Positions 1 through 5,883 of a DNA stretch of 6,503 nt are shown here, one piece after another. The first letter of the stretch is position 1. Each line of letters begins with the position of its first letter. A program made the translations under genes and the position numbers. The notes beneath the pieces are model-generated. The model was given only the letters and a program-made list of their open reading frames with translations. It ran no database searches and had not been told where the DNA came from. The stretch spans positions 1-6,503 of the forward strand of contig VXTA01000273.1 of assembly GCA_009837685.1 (NCBI GenBank), read 5' to 3'. The stretch is from Chloroflexota bacterium. GTDB lineage: Bacteria; Chloroflexota; Dehalococcoidia; Lucifugimonadales; Lucifugimonadaceae.

Positions 1-13
1 TTCATAATCAGTG

Positions 14-75
14 TGTTTTCGCTTTGAGTTGACGTGTTGTGAGTCGTGAACTAGTTTTGAACAAGTGCGAAAACA
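14..75. repeat. Spaced 9-bp inverted repeat
   Basis: TGTTTTCGC at 14-22 is exactly complementary to GCGAAAACA at 67-75, with 44 bases between the arms. The match stops at both ends. It could be the base of a larger fold, a remnant of a repeat, or chance. There is no T-run directly after the right arm, so it does not look like a terminator for a gene to the left. Confidence 0.35.
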
Positions 76-172
76 GGCTTCATCCGGTCTAGCGGCAATT
101 TGCGGCAAGAAAAAACGGGGCATTGGGGATTAAGAGGTGTACGGTGTTCTCACGCTCTGGTGGTTGCAACGA

Positions 173-193
173 GGGCAGGTTTGAAACCTGCCC
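173..193. repeat. Near-perfect palindrome, probable dispersed intergenic repeat
   Basis: Arms GGGCAGGTTT (173-182) and AAACCTGCCC (184-193) are exact reverse complements around a single central G at 183. A weaker outer pair, ACGGT (141-145) with ACCGT (196-200), flanks it. Short palindromes of this GGGCAGG/CCTGCCC type are familiar as repeated intergenic elements in some environmental bacterial genomes. Whether this one is multicopy cannot be seen from one window. No transposase or target duplication is visible nearby. Confidence 0.6.
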
Positions 194-365
194 CTACCGT
201 CTGGCCTATGCCCTGCGCTTTCGAAAATGGGGCTAGGAGGGGACGAGATGGGGTTTGGGGCGAGTCGGACTGCGCGAGGCGTGTTTTTGGCGATGTTTAG
301 TTTGGCCGGCATTGTCGGGTTTCTCATTTGAGTGATTGGCGACGGTAGAGTTGTAGCGCACTCCC

Positions 366-414
366 CTGCCCTGTACGCTCCTTCAGTCCTACGAAAGGGG
401 CGTGTACTGGGTGG
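366..414. repeat. Long imperfect hairpin upstream of fdhA
   Basis: Bases 366-371 pair with 409-414, then after a T-T mismatch (372/408) 373-376 pair with 404-407. After a two-base bulge (402-403), 377-383 pair with 395-401. This gives 17 pairs, three of them G-T wobbles, around an 11-base loop (384-394). The hairpin ends about 90 bases before the fdhA start. No T-run follows on either strand, so it is not a classical terminator. It may be a structured leader element if transcription starts upstream of it, or an intergenic repeat hairpin. Confidence 0.5.
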
Positions 415-472
415 TTCGTGTTAGGGTTGCGGTGGACGTTTCGGGCTGATGGTTAGCTCTTGCGCTGTTGGC

Positions 473-478
473 TAGAAT
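473..478 (+). promoter_or_regulatory. Possible -10 box for fdhA
   Basis: TAGAAT matches the sigma-70 -10 consensus at five of six positions and would place transcription start about 20 bases before the ATG at 506. The hexamer at the expected -35 distance (450-455, TGGTTA) is poor. No sigma-54-type GG/GC pair was seen here. Weak evidence. Confidence 0.2.
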
Positions 479-505
479 CGGGTTAACGCAACAGTCGGTT
501 TTTCA

Positions 506-3382
506 ATGACTACTTCGCCGTCCAAGACGAGATCGAATGGTCGGACCAAGTGGCTCGATCTGCGGGTCAATGGTGTTGCGGTTCAGTGCGCGGATGGCGG
601 ACGGGTGCTAGATGCGGTAAATGATGCGGGTTTTGAGGTGCCGACTCTTTGCTATGACGAGCGGTTGGGAGCGCAAGGGACTTGTCGGATGTGTCTGGTC
701 GAGGTTGAGGTGAATGGTCGGATTGAGCAGGTGGCGTCTTGCACTGCTTTTGCGGAGGAAGGGATGGATGTGGCGACGCATACGGATGAGATTAGGTCGT
801 ATCGGAAGACGTTGCTGGAGATGCTGCTGTCGGAGATGGCGTCGCCGAACAATAATCCTTATTCGAACAAGGTGGGGCCGACGGAGTTTGATCGTGCGGT
901 TGAGGAGTATGAGGCGAAGTGGGACGCGTTGCCTCATTTGCGTCCTCGGGTAAAAGCTGAACACGACGAGAATCCGTTCATTCAGCGGGACTACGACTAC
1001 TGCATCGCGTGTTACCGGTGCACAAATATCTGCAGCGACTGGGAGCAGGCGGCGGCGATCACGGTTGATGGTCGGGGTCAGGATTCGAGCATCTTCACAT
1101 TTTTCGGCAATGAGTTGATCGATTCTCCGTGCACTTTCTGCGGGCAGTGCATCAACACCTGCCCTACCGGCGCGCTGACAGACCGGAAGGTTGTTAGTCA
1201 GGACATATCGGCAGAGGACGTTGATCGGACGCAGTCCGTGTGTCCGTACTGCGGTGTGGGATGTGGTATCGAGATATTGACGCACGACGGGGAGATCATC
1301 GGTGCGGAGCCGGACTTTACAGCGGCGAGTCGTGGATCGCTTTGTGTGAAGGGTCAGTTCGCGTCTTGGGAGTTTGTGAGGAGCGAGGACCGGTTACGCC
1401 ATCCGCTCATCAAGCAGGCGGACGGAAATTTCCGCAAGGCATCTTGGGAAGAGGCGCTGGATCTGGTTTCGTCTAAGTTCAAGAATGCGATCGCGGATGA
1501 GGGTCCGGATTCCGTAGTTTGCTGGGCATCGGCTCGCGTGGTTACCGAGGCGAACTATCTGATGCAGAAATTCGCTCGTGTGGCTATCGGGACGAACAAC
1601 ATCGATAACTGTTCTCGTACTTGACACGCTCCGACGGTCGCCGGTCTGGCGGTCATGGTGGGAAGAGGAGCGATGTCGAACTCGATCGAGGAGTTGGCGG
1701 GCACCGACTTCCTGCTGGTTACGGGCTCGAACACTACAGAGGCGCATCCGGTCATATCGCTGCGGATGAAGCGCGCGGTGAAGAACGGTGCGAAGTTGGT
1801 AGTAGTTGACCCTCGCAAGATCGAGCTTACGAACTGGGCGACGCGGCATGTTCAGATCAAAGTCGGAACCGACATCCCGTTCTACAACGCGGTTGCCAAC
1901 GTGATCATCAACGAGGGTTTGCATGATCCGGAGTTCGTGGAGCATCGGACTGAGGGATTCGAGACTTTCGCTAGACACGTTCAGATGTACACACCGGAGT
2001 ATTCAGCGGAGATCTGCGGAGTAACCTCAGAGGAGATTATCGATACGGCACGGGAGTTTGCGGCGGCGGCGCCGAAGGCTGCCATTTGCTACACGCTTGG
2101 TATCACTGAGCACTCGTGCGGCTCACATAATGTTCAATCGTTGGGGAATCTGGGACTGTTGTGCGGGACGCTTGGAGTACCGAACGCGGGAGTGAACCCG
2201 CTTCGTGGGCAGAATAATGTTCAGGGAGCCGGTGACGCGGGTTGTATCCCGACCGATCTGCCGGGATATCAGAAGGTAGAGCGTCCGGGGATTCGTGAGC
2301 AGTTCGAAGAGGCGTGGGGCGAACCGTTGCCGAAGCGTCGGGGTATCACGAAGATCACGGCGATGGAGCAGATGATTAAGGGACGAGTGAAAGCGGTGTA
2401 CGTGATGGGAGAGAACACGATCGTGTCAGACCCGCACGCCAACCACGCTGAACATGCACTGAGGTCGGTCGATTTCCTCGTGGTACAGGACATCTTCCTG
2501 ACGGAGACGGCGCAGCTGGCGGATGTGGTTCTGCCAGCAGGGGCATTTGCGGAGTCGGACGGGACGTTTGCGAATAGTGAGCGTCGGGTGCAGCGGGTAC
2601 GCCCTGCTGTTGCGCCGCCGGGCGAGGCGAAGACGGATGTTGAGATTCTGTTGACGCTGTTCGAGCAGATGGGCAAGCCGCAGGGTATGAAGACGGCGAC
2701 GGATGTTTTCAACGAGATGCGGAGCGTAACACCGATCTATGGTGGGATTTCACACGAGCGGTTGGAACGTGACGGAGGGATTCAGTGGCCGTGTGGGGAT
2801 GAGGACGATCCGGGAACTGAGTACCTGCACGGCGATGAGTTTTCGACGGGTTTCCCGGGTTTCTTCGCTCCGGTGGACCACATACCGCCGGCTGAGGAGC
2901 CGGACGATGAGTATCCGTGGATGCTGACTACGGGTAGGCGGCGTTCGACATATCACACTGGGACGCAGACGGGACAGGCATCGGGCTTCCAATTGTTGGT
3001 GCCGCACGAGATGTTGGAGATCAACCCACGAGATGCGGAGGAGATGGGGTTGGAGGACGGCGATTTGCTGGATGTTGCGTCTAGACGTGGGCAGGTAACG
3101 GTGGCGGCGCGGTTGACGGAGCGGTCGCCGCGGGGGCTGCTGTTTATGTCGTTCGCATTTCCGGAGTTCACTCGGACGAACGATGTGACCTCAGACGCTT
3201 ACGACTTCATCACGGAGACTCCGGAGTTCAAGGCGTGTGCGGTGAAGATATCGAAGTCGGCGCAGCAGGACGAGGAGTTCAGGCAGGCGCAGCGTCGGAT
3301 ACGGCTGGCAGGTGAGGTTAAGCAGCCGACGGAGTTGATGCCGGGTGTGAATGGGCATCGGAATGGCCACGGCCATTCATAG
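506..3382 (+). CDS. fdhA: Selenocysteine-containing formate dehydrogenase, alpha (catalytic) subunit
   Basis: A single 958-residue enzyme that oxidises formate to CO2 at a Mo/W-bis-pterin site. The in-frame TGA at 1622-1624 is read as Sec373. Both halves share one frame, and the joined sequence around it (NNIDNCSRT-U-HAPTVAGL) is the formate dehydrogenase active-site signature. Domains: 2Fe-2S ferredoxin fold about 16-95 (C49, C60, C63, C79); two 4Fe-4S motifs (C166/169/172/176 and C209/212/215/219); Moco-proximal 4Fe-4S motif (C246, C249, C253, C280, then K282); catalytic domain with Sec373-His374 and the NPLRGQNNVQ motif whose R567 matches the E. coli FdhF active-site arginine; dinucleotide-binding domain about 801-913. 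No signal peptide or twin-arginine motif, so cytoplasmic. The usual His/Cys cluster motif near 105-125 is absent. ATG 506 is the only start after the in-frame stop at 473-475; no clear Shine-Dalgarno is seen. No NuoE/NuoF-like partner lies in the window. Confidence 0.95.
1622..1624 (+). other. Recoded UGA codon (selenocysteine 373)
   Basis: This TGA lies in frame between Thr372 and His374 of fdhA. Formate dehydrogenases carry Sec or Cys at exactly this position, directly before a conserved His. The reading frame stays open for 585 codons on the far side with conserved protein sequence from the first codon. Translation should require SelA, SelB, SelC and SelD, none of which is in the window. 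Confidence 0.92.
1622..1672 (+). promoter_or_regulatory. Bacterial SECIS element directing UGA readthrough
   Basis: A hairpin begins three bases after the TGA. Lower stem: 1627-1632 (CGCTCC) pairs perfectly with 1667-1672 (GGAGCG). Upper stem: 1636-1642 pairs with 1648-1654, seven pairs with two G-U wobbles, closing a five-base loop GGUCU (1643-1647). In the E. coli fdhF SECIS, SelB recognises a G-U in an apical GGUCUG. Here GGTCTG starts 18 bases after the TGA, the spacing I recall for fdhF. Caution: GGTCTG also encodes the conserved Gly-Leu, so loop identity alone is not independent proof; the two stems are the stronger evidence. Confidence 0.85.
3361..3378 (+). repeat. Perfect hairpin at the 3' end of fdhA
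   Basis: GAATGGCC (3361-3368) and GGCCATTC (3371-3378) are exact reverse complements around two bases. The hairpin lies inside the last codons of fdhA, just before the TAG stop at 3380-3382. The nearest T-run (3412-3416) is over 30 bases away, so this is not a standard intrinsic terminator. It could stabilise the mRNA 3' end or simply reflect the Gly/His codons used here. Confidence 0.5.
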
Positions 3383-3428
3383 GTAGCGGTGGGAACGGGT
3401 CTCTGAGTTGGTTTTTGATTTCTAGACA

Positions 3429-3932
3429 TTGAAGCTTACTCACTACTCGAAAGACGCGGTCATGGATTTAGGTCGTTTTTCGACTACTCTAGATAATGAA
3501 CACAAGCCTGGTGGGCTTTGGTTGAGCGACGACAGCGACTACGGGTGGTATGCGTTTGTAACCGATAGATGGAATTCCGGTAGTCCAGAATGGGCTGATG
3601 GTTTGGAAACTTGGAGATTCCGATTCGAATTCACGCTGAAACCAGAGGCATTGAGGTCCGTTCTTATATTGGCAACTAAGCAGGATTTAAGGGATTTCAC
3701 TAAAGCATATGGAGAATCCGAACCTCGACCGTGCCAAGTTGAGGATCAGCCTGGCTTTGGTATTCATATCGATTGGCACCGAGTCAAACGCGACTACATG
3801 GGGATACTGATAAGCCCATATCAACCCGACCTGTCGCACAGGAGTGATATTGAACCTCTTCATTGGTATCGGTTTGACTGTGCGAGCGGGTGTTTTTGGG
3901 ATACGTCTTGCCTGTTGACCGTCCAGACATAA
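3429..3932 (+). CDS. Conserved hypothetical protein, 167 aa
   Basis: Function unknown. Blocks that look conserved are LTHYS (3-7), KPGGLWLSDD (26-35), an IDW...GILISPYQ block (114-132) and WYRFDCASGCFWD (146-158). I recall similar proteins, with an N-terminal HY, a GLWLS block and a DCASGCxW ending, as hypothetical proteins in bacteria and phages, but cannot name the family. The early His-Tyr and GLWLS arrangement recalls ADP-ribosyltransferase-like folds; that is speculation. No signal peptide or membrane segment. The start is TTG: the in-frame stop at 3423-3425 excludes anything earlier, and the next ATG (residue 12) would remove the HYS block. No Shine-Dalgarno is evident. Base composition is less GC-rich than fdhA (3661-3720 is about 37% GC), which suggests separate acquisition. 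It runs convergently toward the dehydrogenase-like gene. Confidence 0.75.
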   Translation: MKLTHYSKDAVMDLGRFSTTLDNEHKPGGLWLSDDSDYGWYAFVTDRWNSGSPEWADGLETWRFRFEFTLKPEALRSVLILATKQDLRDFTKAYGESEPRPCQVEDQPGFGIHIDWHRVKRDYMGILISPYQPDLSHRSDIEPLHWYRFDCASGCFWDTSCLLTVQT

Positions 3933-3964
3933 AACCCGGGTTTGCTCTGTCGAGTTGGAGGAGA

Positions 3965-4870
3965 TCAGACGGGCGTTTGCCTTGGGTGCATTCTTGATGC
4001 CCAGAATGCGGGGTCGCCGGCTTTGGGGTGGGTTACGTGTTCGACGATGGAGCGGGGTTGATGGTTGAGTGCGTAGTTGCCCAGGTTGTCTAGAACCCAG
4101 CTGGTTGTGGCTCGAGGTCTGCGCGAAGCCGATGCGCTACCAAGATCGGAGGGCATCTCGCGGTAGTCTATGTTCCGCTCTTGGTACTCGTTCAACGTCT
4201 TTATAGCCTCACGGTCAACGACTTTTTCGCCCGACATATTTATAACGGTGGCACCGATTGTGAGAAGACCCAATTCACGGCGAGATAGCAATGGATCCGA
4301 AGTGGGGCCGTGATGGACAGCGACAAATACGATATCGCTTTGAGACATGAGCAGATCGAGCGAGGATCGGCGCGCCCCAACGCTCTGGAATGACATCTGC
4401 TTTGGTGTCCGAATGTCGTTCACCCAGATTTTCGCTCCCAATTCGTTCAACTGTTTGCCGAGTTCGTACCCCAACGATCCGAAACCGATGATTCCGGCGA
4501 CATTCGGGCCTTTTTGCCGGGTTCTGGATGATCGGCGTGCGATTTCGCGCCACTGGTCGATTGCCCAGTCGGCCGGATCGTGAACCAACAGCGAAGAGGC
4601 GTTGGCCACAGTCAGACCGTCGCCGGTCATGTTTGGTGTGCCAGAGCCGCAGTCTATGAGTTGCAGGTATTTCACAGAATCGGGGAGGCGACCGATTTCG
4701 TTTGATTGGGTTTCGCTATCGGTGACAACGACCTCAGCGTCGTCAATGTTGTCTGTCAGGTCGTAATTGCCTAGATGAAGATTGCTGGCGGCCTGCAGAG
4801 CGTTTTCGAGGGCGGAGCGAATTGCCGGACGGCGCGGCAAAGCGATGTGGATTTTGTGTCGGTCTTGCAT
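3965..4870 (-). CDS. Divergent D-2-hydroxyacid dehydrogenase family protein (NAD-binding)
   Basis: A 301-residue cytoplasmic protein of the family that interconverts 2-oxoacids and D-2-hydroxyacids with NAD(H). The Rossmann motif GIIGFGSLG lies at 126-134, with D152 at the end of the second strand where family members select NAD(H). The block VHHGPTSDPLLS (185-196) corresponds to the family's PLTPET segment, and INMSGEKVVD (210-219) to the usual NxARGxxVD. In that block the catalytic Arg is replaced by Gly214. Glu238 and His270 could be the remaining Glu and His, but the His alignment is uncertain. The helix before the Rossmann domain (97-115) is also degenerate. The length is slightly short for the family (about 310-330). 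The gene is divergent from the CoA-ester lyase with a 34-bp spacer. It could be an enzyme with altered chemistry, a binding protein, or a decaying copy; the frame is intact. The exact substrate is unknown. Confidence 0.8.
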   Translation of the reverse strand: MQDRHKIHIALPRRPAIRSALENALQAASNLHLGNYDLTDNIDDAEVVVTDSETQSNEIGRLPDSVKYLQLIDCGSGTPNMTGDGLTVANASSLLVHDPADWAIDQWREIARRSSRTRQKGPNVAGIIGFGSLGYELGKQLNELGAKIWVNDIRTPKQMSFQSVGARRSSLDLLMSQSDIVFVAVHHGPTSDPLLSRRELGLLTIGATVINMSGEKVVDREAIKTLNEYQERNIDYREMPSDLGSASASRRPRATTSWVLDNLGNYALNHQPRSIVEHVTHPKAGDPAFWASRMHPRQTPV

Positions 4871-4904
4871 CCGTAGTTCTAAACTATGCCTTCAGGAGTC
4901 CTAG
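4871..4904. promoter_or_regulatory. Short divergent intergenic spacer
   Basis: Only 34 bases separate the start codons of the leftward dehydrogenase-like gene and the rightward CoA-ester lyase. Any promoters for the two must overlap each other or extend into the opposite coding region, so coupled regulation is plausible. I see no convincing -10/-35 pair or operator palindrome in it. Confidence 0.4.
4894..4898 (+). promoter_or_regulatory. Ribosome binding site of the CitE-like gene
   Basis: AGGAG ends six bases before the ATG at 4905, an ideal Shine-Dalgarno spacing. It fixes the start and excludes the out-of-frame ATG at 4886. Confidence 0.8.
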
Positions 4905-5837
4905 ATGCTGTCCGCCAAATTGTCGCATATCGATTTGCGCTGTCCGTTGTTTATTCCGGGCAACCGAGCAGACATGCTCGGGAAGGCGGGACGTTACTCG
5001 CCGTCGGCTTATATCCCTGATATGGAGGACTCGGTTCCGATGGCGAATAAGGCAGAGGCTCGTGCGGTTACGGCTGACGCTCTGCCCTCCTTGTTTGAAT
5101 TGGGAAAGCCGGTTGTGCCGCGGGTTAATTCGCTTTTGACTGGATTGACTGAGGATGATCTCGAAGCGGTTGTTGGTCGGCATATCGTTGCGATCAGCAT
5201 CGGGAAGATACGATCATCCGACGATATCGCGTTAGTTGATGGTATGTTGTCGGAGTTGGAGCGGCTTAGAGGTCTGGAAGTAGGGACTATCGGGATGCTG
5301 CCGTGGTTAGAGACGGCAAGCGCGATCGTGAAGGCGTTTGAGATCTGTAACGCGTCGGAGCGCGTTAGATGGGTTGCTTTTGGTGCTGAGGACTACAGCG
5401 CGGATATGGGGATAAGTCGTGCGGTTGATGCCGAAGGTGGGAACATGGGGACTGTGGACGAGTATGGCGAGGCTTCGCTGCTTTACGCGCGATCTGCTGT
5501 GGCCGTAGCGGCACGCGCTGCGGATGTTCAGGCGCTGGACACGCCGTACGTGAAGTTCCGCGATCCTGACGGGCTTAGGAGTGAGGCGGGTTTGGCTCGG
5601 CGGTTGGGATACAGCGGTAAATTCGCGATCCATCCTGCTCAGGTCGAGGTGATTGAGAGAATTTTTTCGCCTACCGATGCGGAGATCGATCGCGCACGAC
5701 GGGTGCTCGAAGCCGCGCGCGTCGCAGAACTTGAGGGACGTGGGAGCGTTTCACTGGATGGTGAGATGGTTGATGCGCCAGTTGTGGCGCGGGCGCGGAA
5801 CTTGCTGGAACGGGCGAACATTGATCTCGATGATTGA
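4905..5837 (+). CDS. CitE/HpcH-HpaI family CoA-ester lyase
   Basis: A 310-residue TIM-barrel enzyme that probably cleaves or forms a C-C bond in a 3-hydroxyacyl-CoA ester (malyl-, methylmalyl- or citramalyl-CoA type) with Mg2+. Family motifs in order: FIPGNR (16-21), the acidic DMEDSV (39-44), VPRVN with Arg73 (71-75), LETASA with Glu136 (135-140), FGAEDYSADMG with Asp163 (159-169), and GKFAIHPAQV (238-247). Glu136 and Asp163 sit where malyl-CoA lyases bind Mg2+, and Arg73 where they bind the acyl carboxylate. The C-terminal segment about 284-304 (DGEMVDAPVV onward) is also typical. The length is normal for stand-alone CitE-like lyases; citrate lyase alpha and gamma subunits are absent, so a citrate lyase role is unlikely. 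A hydratase gene follows 46 bp downstream, suggesting hydration then cleavage of a branched C4-C5 CoA ester. The substrate is inferred, not shown. Confidence 0.9.
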   Translation: MLSAKLSHIDLRCPLFIPGNRADMLGKAGRYSPSAYIPDMEDSVPMANKAEARAVTADALPSLFELGKPVVPRVNSLLTGLTEDDLEAVVGRHIVAISIGKIRSSDDIALVDGMLSELERLRGLEVGTIGMLPWLETASAIVKAFEICNASERVRWVAFGAEDYSADMGISRAVDAEGGNMGTVDEYGEASLLYARSAVAVAARAADVQALDTPYVKFRDPDGLRSEAGLARRLGYSGKFAIHPAQVEVIERIFSPTDAEIDRARRVLEAARVAELEGRGSVSLDGEMVDAPVVARARNLLERANIDLDD

Positions 5838-5872
5838 TTGAACGTAAGACAATGGATTCAGTGCAAGACTGA

Positions 5873-5876
5873 GGAG
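5873..5876 (+). promoter_or_regulatory. Ribosome binding site of the MaoC-type gene
   Basis: GGAG, within GAGGAGAAG, ends seven bases before the ATG at 5884, supporting that start. Confidence 0.75.
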
Positions 5877-5883
5877 AAGTCAC

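Larger units (their letters stand above)
1..505. other. Intergenic region upstream of fdhA, no convincing gene
   Basis: This 505-base stretch has only two short open frames, of about 65 codons on opposite strands between 100 and 327. They overlap each other, run through a palindrome, and resemble no protein I recognise, so I treat them as spurious. The region holds a spaced inverted repeat (14-22/67-75), a palindrome (173-193), a long hairpin (366-414) and a weak -10-like box (473-478), listed separately. The + strand is rich in G and T: in 421-480 I count 23 G and 10 C. No tRNA-like cloverleaf was seen. The upstream neighbour must lie left of base 1. Confidence 0.7.

Noticed and set aside
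100..327. Overlapping short ORFs of about 65 codons on both strands
   Set aside because: They overlap on opposite strands across a palindrome and have no recognisable motif; the coding potential seems an artefact of the repeat.
1..505. Molybdenum-cofactor riboswitch or tRNA in the fdhA upstream region
   Set aside because: I could not match a cloverleaf or a known riboswitch core by eye; only the hairpins listed are supported. A covariance-model search (Infernal/Rfam) would settle it.
608..1285. A 225-codon open frame on the minus strand inside fdhA
   Set aside because: It is antisense to the well-conserved Fe-S domains and its product has no recognisable family features; long antisense frames are common in GC-rich genes.
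1622..1655. Two separate genes, or a nonsense mutation making a pseudogene, at the TGA in fdhA
   Set aside because: The frame does not shift, the TGA is exactly at the Sec/Cys catalytic site, residues between the TGA and the next ATG (HAPTVAGLAV) are conserved family sequence, and a SECIS-like hairpin follows.
1394..1978. A 194-codon minus-strand open frame spanning the Sec codon
   Set aside because: It is a shadow of fdhA with an Arg-rich composition and no family resemblance.
3361..3416. Intrinsic terminator after fdhA
   Set aside because: The hairpin (3361-3378) lies inside the coding region and the nearest T-run is more than 30 bases downstream.
3932..3943. Perfect 12-base palindrome AAACCCGGGTTT between convergent genes, as a bidirectional terminator
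   Set aside because: It has no loop; only about three or four pairs could form in RNA, too few for an intrinsic terminator. It could be a binding site or chance.
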